From JAIBJN01 sp963775395 (GTDB lineage Bacteria; Actinomycetota; Thermoleophilia; Gaiellales; Gaiellaceae), in contig CAVZIX010000018.1 of assembly GCA_963775395.1 (NCBI GenBank), positions 58,452 through 122,451 on the forward strand: a stretch of DNA of 64,000 bases. The letters run 5' to 3'. Positions within the stretch are counted from its first letter, which is position 1, and each line of letters opens with the position of its first letter. Shown piece by piece: positions 1-8,021 of this stretch. A model generated the notes under the pieces. The model saw only the letters and a program-made list of their open reading frames with translations. It was not told the origin of the DNA and did no database searches. A program made the translations under genes and the position numbers.

Positions 1-409
1 GGCACCCTTTCCGCAGGTCGGGTTCACGCTAGGCGTGCTCCGGCCCGGAGAGCCCAGCGGGCTCTACCACCGTGAGGCGAATCAGGAGAACTTCCTCGTC
101 CTGTCGGGCGAGTGCCTCCTGCTCGTCGAGGGCCAGGAGCGGCATCTGAAGGCATGGGACTTCGTCCACTGCCCGCCCGACACGGAGCACATCCTCGTGG
201 GGGCGGGCGACGGCCCGTGCCTGGTCTTCATGACGGGCGCGCGCGAGGGCTGGCCCGAGAAGGGCATCGTCTACCCGCGCTCAGAGGTCGCTCTCCGCCA
301 CGGTGCGGGCGTCGAAGAGGAGACGACGGTGCCCGCCGAGGCGTACGCCTCGCGTCCGAAGTGGGAGCTCGGCCCCCCGAAGGACTGGAGCGGTCTGCCC
401 TGGTCCTAG
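1..409 (+). CDS. cupin-domain protein, 5' end cut by window edge
   Basis: The reading frame is open to the left edge of the window, so the true start lies outside. A GTG at position 35 is an internal codon or an alternative start. The visible part has a cupin barrel pattern: GLYHREANQENFLVLSGE (cupin motif 1 region), then LVEGQERHLKAWDFVHCPP and TEHILVGAGDGPCLVFMTG (motif 2 region). A C-terminal tail of about 45 residues ends in WSGLPWS. Small single-domain cupins bind a metal and are enzymes or sensors. The substrate cannot be told from this sequence. It converges with the oxidase gene to its right. Confidence 0.8.
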   Translation, partial: APFPQVGFTLGVLRPGEPSGLYHREANQENFLVLSGECLLLVEGQERHLKAWDFVHCPPDTEHILVGAGDGPCLVFMTGAREGWPEKGIVYPRSEVALRHGAGVEEETTVPAEAYASRPKWELGPPKDWSGLPWS

Positions 410-605
410 CGACCTCTCTTCTCTGACCGATCCGAACGTTTGAGCTCGGAACCCTGCCAGCGAGCCGTCGCCCGATGCCGCTCAGGCTGTCCGACGTCCA
501 GCTCGCGCGCCGGACTTGCGGTCCGAGTTGGGGAGTCATCGCGGAGACACGCTCGACGCCGACGGCCGCGATCCGTCTCGTCCAGATCGAAGTGAGCTCG
601 GATGA

Positions 606-2004
606 CTAGCGTGTCGCTTCCTCGGCCGCGGGCGGGATGTTCTGGTTGAGGCGGAAGAGGTTGGCGGGGTCGTACCGGCGCTTGATCGCCGCGAGCCGGT
701 CCCACGTCTCCCCGGGATACGACGCCCTGACGGCGGCCTCGCCTTCGTCTCCGACGAAGTTGACGTAGGCCCCCGCATCGCTCTGGCGTAGAGCAGCCGC
801 GAAGCTCCGTCACCCAGTCCTCGTGGACGGCGGCCTCGTCGAGGGTCTCGTAGATCGCGGCCACGTTGACCATGATCTTGCTCTGCCTGTGGGCGAATGC
901 GGTCGCGTCGGCCGGGACCCGGGCCATCGCGCCGCCCAGGGTGCGGAGCTGGGCGGCCGCCATCATCGCCGTCGAAGCTCGGAGGTGCTCGAGGATCAGC
1001 TCGGCCTCGCCGTTCCCGATCGTGTCGACGAACATCGTGCGGGCCGCGGCGAGCGGCCGGTAGTCCGGGTCGTCGGGCGGATAGATCTCGGGATAGGCCA
1101 TCGGCCGCACCATGTCGGCGAGCGGGGTCGCAAGCGCGCGGAAGGGCTCGATGGCCTGCTCGCCGTCCTCCGTCGGGCCGGCGTGGACGAGCATGGCCAG
1201 GATGACGATCTCCCCGTGGTGCTCCTGCGGGATGAAGGGCATCGGCGGGGCGGTCATGACGTTGGCGATCGTCGACAGCTCCTCGGGCGCGGCCTCGGCT
1301 GCAGCCATGAACCCGGCGACCGTCTCGACCGTGGCCGGCAGAACGAGCATGCCTCCCGTGACCGCGTCCAGCGGGTGCAGGCGGAACTTGAAGCGCGTGA
1401 CGACGCCGAAGTTGCCCCCGCCGCCGCGGATCGCCCAGAAGAGCTCCGCGTGGCGCTGGTCGTCGACCTGCAGGAGCCGGCCGTCGGCGAGCACGATCTC
1501 CGCGGCGAGCAGGTCGTCGATCGTCAGGCCGTGTTTCCGGACGAGGTAGCCGACGCCGCCGCCGGTCGTCAGCCCGCCGATCCCGACGGACCCGGTGTCG
1601 CCGAAGCCGACCACCAGCCCGTGTGCGGAGGTCGCGTTCGTGACCTCGCCTGCGGTCAGGCCCGCCTCGGCCCAGGCGACCCGCTTGCCCGGGTCGATCT
1701 CCAGTCCTTTCATCAGCGAGAGGTCGAGCACGATCCCCCCGTCGCTGACGCTGTGGCCGGCGCCGCTGTGGCCGCCGCTCCGAACCGCGAGCTCGAGCCC
1801 GCTCTCGCGCGCCAGCGAGACGACGTAGCCGACCTCCCGTGCGTCGCTGGGCCTGATGATGACCGTCGGCCGCCGGTCGTCGTAGAGCGGCATGAACGTC
1901 TTGCGGGCATCGTCGTAGCCGGGGTCGTCGGGTCCGATCACCTCGCCCGCGAGCTCGGTGCGGAGTCGGTCGATCGAAATGCTGGTCTGGGCGTTCGTCG
2001 TCAC
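606..2004 (-). pseudogene. FAD-linked oxidase (berberine bridge enzyme type), frameshifted
   Basis: The protein reads as an FAD_binding_4 domain followed by a substrate domain. The covalent-flavin His sits in VRSGGHSGAGHS (about residue 79), and GGGVGYLVRKHGLTIDDLL and RGGGGNFGVVTRF are typical of the family. Near position 798-802 the frame changes. The annotated frame degenerates into Arg-rich sequence and runs on to about 406. Shifting by one base restores the usual C-terminal BBE motif (YVNFVGDEGE, then RYDPANLFRLNQNIPP) and a stop at 606-608. So this copy has a one-base insertion (or two-base deletion), either a real inactivating mutation or a sequencing error. The GTG/ATG-rich opposite strand is a shadow. 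It diverges from nucS. Confidence 0.82.
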
Positions 2005-2124
2005 GAGATCCTCCCTGGGGTCTTGGTTCTCGTTGGGTTAGACCTCTTGGTACCGGAATCTCATCGGTGCGTGTCGAGGTCCTCCTCGACGACATGTCCG
2101 AAACGGCCGGTACGGTCCCCGGCC

Positions 2125-2811
2125 GTGCGTCTCGTCGTTGCCCGCTGCGAAGTCGTCTACACCGGTCGGCTGAACGCGTTTCTGCCCGAGTCGACCCGCC
2201 TGCTGATCCTCAAGTCCGACGGCTCCGTGCTCGTCCATGCGGACGCGGGCGGGTACAAGCCGCTCAACTGGATGACGCCTCCGACGACGATCGAAGCTGA
2301 GGGGGACCCGCTCGAGTCGATTGTCGTTCGCAAGCGCGCCGGAAAGACCGAGGACCGGCTGGAGATCCGCATCCACGAGCTCCTTAGCGACGTCTCACAC
2401 GAGATGGGCGAGGCGGCAGCGCTCGAAAAGGACGGCGTCGAGCACCACCTCCAGGCCGAGCTCGCGGCGGCGCCGGAGACGCTCGGCGAAGGGCTGCGCC
2501 TGGTTCGGCGCGAGTGGCCGACGGACATCGGGCCGGTCGATCTCATGTGCCGCGATGCAGACGACGCGTGGCTCGCCGTCGAGATCAAGCGGGTCGCCAC
2601 GATCGATGCGGTGGAGCAGCTGACGCGCTATCTCGAGCGCATCCGACTCGACCCGTCGATGTCGGAGTGCGCCGGCGTCCTCGCGGCCCAGCAGTTCAAG
2701 CCGCAGGCCGTCACCCTCGCCGAGGCGCGCGGGATCCGGTGCGTCGAGGTCGACCTCGACGTGCTGCGAGGGGAGCGTGAGCCCGAGCTCACCCTCTTCG
2801 CGCCGGCCTGA
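2125..2811 (+). CDS. nucS: mismatch-specific endonuclease NucS/EndoMS
   Basis: This 228-residue protein matches NucS in length and layout. The N-terminal DNA-binding half starts MRLVVARCEVVYTGRLNAFL and contains GGYKPLNWMTPP. The C-terminal RecB-like PD-(D/E)XK nuclease shows VDLMC and VEIKR as catalytic acid and E-x-K motifs, followed by a QL-x3-Y element. NucS cuts both strands at mismatches in the non-canonical repair pathway of actinobacteria and archaea lacking MutS/MutL. The C-terminal tail contains ELTLF, which resembles a sliding-clamp binding motif (inference). GTG 2125 is chosen because the family's conserved N-terminus begins exactly there; the same frame is open far upstream but only as a shadow of the oxidase. 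Confidence 0.94.
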   Translation: MRLVVARCEVVYTGRLNAFLPESTRLLILKSDGSVLVHADAGGYKPLNWMTPPTTIEAEGDPLESIVVRKRAGKTEDRLEIRIHELLSDVSHEMGEAAALEKDGVEHHLQAELAAAPETLGEGLRLVRREWPTDIGPVDLMCRDADDAWLAVEIKRVATIDAVEQLTRYLERIRLDPSMSECAGVLAAQQFKPQAVTLAEARGIRCVEVDLDVLRGEREPELTLFAPA

Positions 2812-2841
2812 GCGTTATGACTCGGCAGGTTCAGTGACGTT

Positions 2842-3795
2842 CTACCCGGCGGATGATGACGCCGCGGCGAACAACTCGTGCTCCCGCTCCAGACCCTTGA
2901 GGCGGTATCGCCCGCGCGACTCGAACGCCAGCCCTGCTGCGCCCTCGGCTAAGTCGCGCGTGGTGCCGGACACGAGCACCTCGCCCGAGCCCGCCTCCGC
3001 CAGGATGCGATTGGCAACGTGGACCGCCAAACCCTGGACACCTTCGCCGGACAGCGCCACCTCGCCGCTGTGAACGCCGACGCGGATGGAGATCCGGATA
3101 GCCGCCAGGGCCTCGACGAGCTCCAGTCCGCTGCGGATCGCGCGCTCGGCGCCGTCGAACACGATGAGAAATGAATCCCCCGCGGTCTCGATCTCCCGGC
3201 CGCCGAAGCGGACGAGCACCGTGCGGACGACGTCTTCGTGCATCGCCGCGGTGCGCTTCCAGGCCGCGTCGCCCTTCGTTTGCGCGTGGACCGTGGAGTC
3301 GACGATGTCGGTAAACAGGATGGTGGCCATCACGCGTGCGTCGTTGCCCGCCTGCGGGTCGAACCCGGCGCCTCCAGCCCAGTCGACCATCACGAGCTCC
3401 TCCTCGCCCTCCACCCAGGTGACGTGGCCGGGTAGCAAGTCGAACACCTGGTTGGGCCCGATGACCACCTCGTCGCCCTCGTCGGTCCGGATGCCCATCC
3501 GTCCCCTCAGCACCACACCGCGGTGATACAGCTCGCACGAGGCAGTGCCGGCCACCGGCCGGCCGTGTTCCTCCCAGCTCCAGCCCGGCTGCAGGACGTG
3601 GCGGGTGACCACCGTTCCGGCCAGCCGCACCTGGTGGCTCTCACCCAACGGACTGGTCACCACCGCCTCGGGCTCGCCGAGGTCGCGGACCTCGACCGGG
3701 CTCACGGTGAACCCGCCAGCCGGCACTCCGTGCCCCCGCGCATCACAGTGAGACGGTAGCGCTTTGGGCCTTCGGGAGTCGATGTTGACGGGCAC
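2842..3795 (-). CDS. class III adenylate/guanylate cyclase with N-terminal cupin domain
   Basis: Residues about 28-140 look like a cupin barrel (VLQPGWSWEEH, then GPNQVFDLLPGHVTWVEGE). Residues about 153-317 form a class III nucleotidyl cyclase homology domain: ILFTDIVDST carries the first metal Asp (about D163), AGDSFLIVFDG the second (about D207), and VGVHSGEV follows. Such domains make cAMP or cGMP from ATP or GTP. Fusion to a cupin suggests that a small ligand gates cyclase activity (inference). No transmembrane segment is visible, so it is probably cytosolic. The start is a GTG with no clear ribosome binding site, so the N-terminus could be shorter. It converges with nucS, 30 bases apart. 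Confidence 0.88.
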   Translation of the reverse strand: MPVNIDSRRPKALPSHCDARGHGVPAGGFTVSPVEVRDLGEPEAVVTSPLGESHQVRLAGTVVTRHVLQPGWSWEEHGRPVAGTASCELYHRGVVLRGRMGIRTDEGDEVVIGPNQVFDLLPGHVTWVEGEEELVMVDWAGGAGFDPQAGNDARVMATILFTDIVDSTVHAQTKGDAAWKRTAAMHEDVVRTVLVRFGGREIETAGDSFLIVFDGAERAIRSGLELVEALAAIRISIRVGVHSGEVALSGEGVQGLAVHVANRILAEAGSGEVLVSGTTRDLAEGAAGLAFESRGRYRLKGLEREHELFAAASSSAG

Positions 3796-4027
3796 GGAGC
3801 GGATCCTCCGACCCGCGGATTAGTAGTGGACGACGGTGGGGTCGCGTCTCTTGGCTAAGGGCTGGCGAAGCCGCATAGCTAGAGGAACTGCTTCGAGTCT
3901 TATGCCGGGGCCGCGACCTCTCTCATAGTCATCTCATCTGGTCGTCCTATCTTGCCGATAACCCAAGGGCCGGGACCCGTTCTCTCATGGGTGCCAAGCT
4001 CGCCGTCGAGCCCGGGAAGGAGGAGGT

Positions 4028-4366
4028 TTGGCGATCACGACCATGGTGGACACGGGGGTTCTGCCCGAGGTGCAGTCCCTGGCGGAGCCCGACCCGGTGC
4101 TCCTTCGCGCGGCGGAGATCGTGCGGGAGCGGGGTCTGTGCCAGGGACCCTGGAGAGCCGGCGGGCCGCTTTGCGCAGCAGGCGCGGTCGGTGAGGCCGG
4201 GAGCGACCTCGGGCTTCCCCGGGCGGAGATGGAGGCTCGCGTGCTTCGGTTCGCACACGCCCTGGGCGGCTCAGCCGTCAGCGACGTGCACGGCTGGAAC
4301 GACGCGTCCGGACGAACCGCCGGGGACGTGGCGGAGGCCCTGGAGCGAGCCGCCTACGAGTTCTGA
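4028..4366 (+). CDS. small hypothetical protein (DUF6197-like)
   Basis: The protein of about 112 residues has LLRAAEIVRERGLCQGPW, LCAAGAVGEA and VHGWNDASGRTAGDVAEALE. This resembles a family of small actinobacterial proteins with a Cys-Gln-Gly and a WND-x-x-GRT motif (DUF6197-like, from memory). Its function is unknown. A strong AGGAGG lies at 4021-4026. A TTG at 4028 is too close to it and ATG 4043 rather far, so the exact start is uncertain. It converges on the RND pump gene with only 21 bases between stop codons. Confidence 0.6.
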   Translation: MAITTMVDTGVLPEVQSLAEPDPVLLRAAEIVRERGLCQGPWRAGGPLCAAGAVGEAGSDLGLPRAEMEARVLRFAHALGGSAVSDVHGWNDASGRTAGDVAEALERAAYEF

Positions 4367-4387
4367 CCCTTGAGCCCTGCGTCAGAA

Positions 4388-7300
4388 TCACGCCGCGTCG
4401 AGGCGGGAGGACAGTCGACCCTTCCCGAAGCGGAGGTAGAGAGAGGGGACGACGAACAGATTGAGCAGCGTGGAGGTGAAGAGCCCGCCGAGGACTACCA
4501 CGGCCAGCGGGTGTTCGATCTCGTGGCCGGGACGATCGCCGGCGACGACCAGAGGCAGGATGGCCAGTCCTGCTGCAAGCGTGGTCATGAGGATCGGCGC
4601 GAGGCGCTCTCGCGCCCCGCGCAGGACGAGCCCGCGACCGAACGTCTCGCCCTCGTGCTGCTCGAGATGCTGGAAATGGTTGATCATCAGGATCCCGTTG
4701 CGAGCGGCGATTCCGAAGACCGTGAAGAACCCGACGAGCGAGCCGAGCGAAAGCACGCCCCCACCGATGAACGCCGCCAGCAGGCCGCCCACGAGCGCCA
4801 TCGGGAGAGTCAGGAAGGACATGGTCGCCAGGCGCCAGCTCCGGAAGGACACCTGCAGGAGAAGGAAGATGGCGACCGCCGTACCGATCGAGAAGAGGAG
4901 CATGCGCCGCTGAGCGGCCTGGCGCTCCTTGTACTCGCCCAGCACCTCCGCGCTGTATCCGAGCGTGAAGTCCAGGTCCTCGACGCGATCCTCGACCTCG
5001 CGCGCCACCGAGCCCAGATCCCGCCCCTGGACGTTCGCGCTGACCTCCAGCCGCCGCGAGGCGTTCTCCCGCTCGATCGTGTTCGGAGTCGGGGCGACAC
5101 GGACGGCGGCCAGCTGCTCCAGGGCAACCTGGCCGTCGCGCGGCGTGTCGATGGGGAGCGCGCGGATGTCCGTGAGGCTGTGTCGCGCCTCGGGTGTGCT
5201 CCAGAGGTGGACGTCGTACGCCTTGCCGCCCCGGTAGATGTCGCCGACCTCCTCGCTCGCCAGGAAAATTCCTGACGCCCGCCGGACCTCGCCCGGCTTG
5301 ACGCCGTAGCGCTCGGCGGCCGCCAGGTCGACCTCGACTTCCACCTGGGGAACGTCGGCGTGCAGCTCGATCTTCGCCTCGACGAGGCCGTCGACCCCCT
5401 CCATTGTCTGCAGCACCTTCTCCGCCTCTTCCTGGAGGACGCCGAGGTCGTCGCCGAAGATACGCACGACGATCTCGTCGCTCGATCCGGTCAGCACCTC
5501 TCTGATCCGCTCCTTCAGATACGTCTGCACGTCCCGAACGAGCCCGGGATAGCCGTTGACGACCTCCTGGACCCGGGCGAGCGTCTTGTCGTAGTCGACG
5601 TCCGGGTCGACGCTGATCCAGTTCTCGCCGAAGTAGATTCCGTACGGCTCGTCTCCCAGCATGGCGTTCCCGATGTGGGATCCGCAGTTGCGGACGCCTG
5701 GGATGGCTCGCAGCTCGCGACATGCGCGAACCGAGATCCTCGTCTCCTCGGGACCGGACGTATCGGGCTTGGTCAGCCAGTGCATGAGGAAGTCCCGTTC
5801 CTTGAAGGAAGGAAGCAGCGACTGTCCCAGGAAGGGCACCACCGCCAGGCCGGTGACCGCTGTGACGCCGACGGCGGCGTACGCCCAGCTCGGCCTGTGA
5901 ATGACCCGGGAGAGAACGCTCTCGTAGCCTTTCTGCAGCCAGCGGACGAGAGGCTGTTGGCGACGCTCGAGCGGTGCGTTCGACAGGAGTATGAGGGCCA
6001 TCGCGGGCGTGACAGTGAGCGCGACGATGAGAGAGGCCGCGACGGCGAGGACGTAGGAGAGCGCGAGTGGCTGGAAGAACGCGCCCGTGAGGCCGGTCAG
6101 GAAGAAGATCGGAGCCATCGCCGCGAAGATGATTAGCGTCGCGTAGACGATCGAGGGACGGACTTCGAGCGAGGCCTCGAGGACGATGGCGGCCGTCGGC
6201 TTCCGGCTGCCCTGCCGGCGATGCTCTCGCAGCCGCCGCACGATGTTCTCGACGTCGATGATCGCGTCGTCGACCACCACCCCGACGGCGATCACGAATC
6301 CGGCCAGGACCATGACGTTGATCGTCGCACCGCGCAGGTAGAGGACGAGCCCCGCGGCGACCAGGGAGACGGGGATGGCGACGACGCTGATCAGCGCGGC
6401 CCGCCATTCGAACAGAAAGGCTCCGATGACGAGGATCACGAGCAGCGCGCCGATCAGCAGGGCCTTCGTAAGATTGTCGATCGACGCCTCGATGAACGTC
6501 GCCGGCCGGAAGATGGTCGTGTCGACCTCGATCCCGGACAGTCCCGGCCGGAGCTTCTCCATCGCGTCCTCGACGCCCCGGGTCACCTCCAAGGTGTTCG
6601 CCCAGGGCAGCTTCTCGACGATGAGCATGAGGCCGGGGCCGTCGTTGATGACGGCATCTCCCATGAGGGGCTGGTGGTCGATCACGATGTCGGCTACGTC
6701 GCTCAGAAGGAGCGTCTCGCCGTCCGCGTTCTGGATGGTCACCTTGGAGAAGTCGGCCGTCGTGATGACCGGGAAGACGTGCCGGACGTTGAGCCGCTGG
6801 TTGGGGCCGTCGATGAAGCCGCCGGTGCCGACCTCCCCCGCGTCCGACCAGGACACCAGGCTCCCCACGTCCAGGTTCTTCGCGGTCTGCTCCTGGAGGG
6901 ACGTCAGGGAAACGTTGTGAGCTCGCAGCCGCTCCGGATCGGCTTGCACCTGGTACTGGTGCAGGCGCTCCCCCCAGATCGGCACGTTCGCCACTCCGGG
7001 CACTCGCAGCAGCCGCGCCCTGATCTTCCAGTAGGCCACCAGGGACATGTCGATCAGGGACAAGCTGTCCGAGGTGAGCCCGATCTTCATGACCCGGCTC
7101 GTCGAGGACAGGGGCTGGATCATGAACGGCGGGGCCGACCAGCTCGGCAACGTCGGGGTGACGGTCGCCACGCGCTCCTGAACGAGCTGCCGTGCATGCA
7201 GGGGATCGGTCCCGCGGTCGAAGAGGAGCTGGATCGACGAGAGCTGCGGAACTGACTTGGAGCGGATCGTGTCCAGCCCCGGCATCCCCTGGAGGGATTG

Positions 7301-7510
7301 CTCCAGCGGAACAGTGATCAGGGCCTCGACCTCCTCGGCCGAGAGCCCGGTGCTGATCGTCTGGATCTCGACCTTGGGCTGGGCGAACTCGGGGAAGACG
7401 TCCACCGGCGTATCGCGGAGCAGCCCGCTGCCAAAGACCAGTAGCGAAGCGCCGGCCGCGACGACGAGATAGCGGAACTTGAGGCTCGTTCCGACTATCC
7501 AGCGCATCAT
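4388..7510 (-). CDS. RND-family efflux transporter (CusA/CzcA, heavy-metal type)
   Basis: This is a 1040-residue inner-membrane RND pump with the usual plan: TM1 after MMRWIVGTSLKFRYLVV, two large extracytoplasmic loops and two blocks of TMs. PVDVFPEFAQPKVEIQT and GLSAEEVEALITVPLE are HME-RND signatures. The TM4 proton-relay pair is intact in GVVVDDAIIDVENI (D414, D415). The start ATG at 7510 (or 7507) is preceded by GGGGAGG at good spacing; a longer reading upstream would run through the lipoprotein's stop. It is the last gene of a minus-strand run. Its neighbours are a mini-adaptor lipoprotein and a second pump of identical length, suggesting tandem duplication. The substrate is unknown; metal or lipid/glycan export are both possible. 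Confidence 0.92.
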   Translation of the reverse strand: MMRWIVGTSLKFRYLVVAAGASLLVFGSGLLRDTPVDVFPEFAQPKVEIQTISTGLSAEEVEALITVPLEQSLQGMPGLDTIRSKSVPQLSSIQLLFDRGTDPLHARQLVQERVATVTPTLPSWSAPPFMIQPLSSTSRVMKIGLTSDSLSLIDMSLVAYWKIRARLLRVPGVANVPIWGERLHQYQVQADPERLRAHNVSLTSLQEQTAKNLDVGSLVSWSDAGEVGTGGFIDGPNQRLNVRHVFPVITTADFSKVTIQNADGETLLLSDVADIVIDHQPLMGDAVINDGPGLMLIVEKLPWANTLEVTRGVEDAMEKLRPGLSGIEVDTTIFRPATFIEASIDNLTKALLIGALLVILVIGAFLFEWRAALISVVAIPVSLVAAGLVLYLRGATINVMVLAGFVIAVGVVVDDAIIDVENIVRRLREHRRQGSRKPTAAIVLEASLEVRPSIVYATLIIFAAMAPIFFLTGLTGAFFQPLALSYVLAVAASLIVALTVTPAMALILLSNAPLERRQQPLVRWLQKGYESVLSRVIHRPSWAYAAVGVTAVTGLAVVPFLGQSLLPSFKERDFLMHWLTKPDTSGPEETRISVRACRELRAIPGVRNCGSHIGNAMLGDEPYGIYFGENWISVDPDVDYDKTLARVQEVVNGYPGLVRDVQTYLKERIREVLTGSSDEIVVRIFGDDLGVLQEEAEKVLQTMEGVDGLVEAKIELHADVPQVEVEVDLAAAERYGVKPGEVRRASGIFLASEEVGDIYRGGKAYDVHLWSTPEARHSLTDIRALPIDTPRDGQVALEQLAAVRVAPTPNTIERENASRRLEVSANVQGRDLGSVAREVEDRVEDLDFTLGYSAEVLGEYKERQAAQRRMLLFSIGTAVAIFLLLQVSFRSWRLATMSFLTLPMALVGGLLAAFIGGGVLSLGSLVGFFTVFGIAARNGILMINHFQHLEQHEGETFGRGLVLRGARERLAPILMTTLAAGLAILPLVVAGDRPGHEIEHPLAVVVLGGLFTSTLLNLFVVPSLYLRFGKGRLSSRLDAA

Positions 7511-7532
7511 TGAGGCCGACCTCCCCGCTCGC

Positions 7533-8009
7533 TCAGTGTCCGCTGTCGGCTCCGATGCCGTTCTCGGCACCAAACAGCTCGGCCACTCCGACCGTCACGA
7601 CCATCGTCCCACTGGGTGGGCCTTCCGAGAGAACGGCGCGATCCCCGTCGATCGTCTCGACGGTGATGGGAGCCCGGACGAACGTCAGCGACTCGGGGCT
7701 CGTGTACGTCCAGGTCTTCCCGTCCGGCTCGTAGAGCACCGCGGAGTAGGGAATGACGGTTCGCTGCTGGGCGCCTTCGCCCTCCACGCGAACCGCCGTT
7801 GTTTGCACGTCGAGCCGCTCGGCCGCCTCCGCCGTCAGGGTGATGAGGCTGAGGTCGTCGTTCCCTTCGAGAGGCTCGACCTTGGCGGGCTCCTCGGCGC
7901 TTGCCCCGGCGTCTTCGTCTGCCCCCTGGCAAGCGGTGAGCGGAAGGACGGCGACGACCAGAACTGCCGCGAGCCAGAGGGTGCTGCGTCGCACGATGCT
8001 CCGGTTCAT
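7533..8009 (-). CDS. lipoprotein resembling a truncated RND periplasmic adaptor
   Basis: The N-terminus is a lipoprotein signal peptide ending in the lipobox LTAC (Cys about residue 27). After an acidic linker, the rest (SLITLTAEAAERLDVQTTAV, VIPYSAVLYEPDGKTWTY, VETIDGDRAVLSEG, VVTVGVAELFGAE) matches the beta-barrel and membrane-proximal end of CusB/MFP adaptors. The alpha-helical hairpin and lipoyl domains are absent, so at 158 residues it is less than half the usual adaptor length. That would suit a cell without a TolC-type outer membrane channel (inference). A GGGAGGAAGG site precedes the ATG. It sits 12 bases after the upstream pump and 22 before the downstream pump, clearly one operon. 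Confidence 0.78.
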   Translation of the reverse strand: MNRSIVRRSTLWLAAVLVVAVLPLTACQGADEDAGASAEEPAKVEPLEGNDDLSLITLTAEAAERLDVQTTAVRVEGEGAQQRTVIPYSAVLYEPDGKTWTYTSPESLTFVRAPITVETIDGDRAVLSEGPPSGTMVVTVGVAELFGAENGIGADSGH

Positions 8010-8021
8010 GTCCCTTCCTCC

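Noticed and set aside
823..2124. Open frame upstream of nucS on the plus strand, giving a 662-residue product
   Set aside because: The first 430 residues are the Asp/Arg/Gly-rich shadow of the oxidase on the other strand; NucS family proteins start at GTG 2125.
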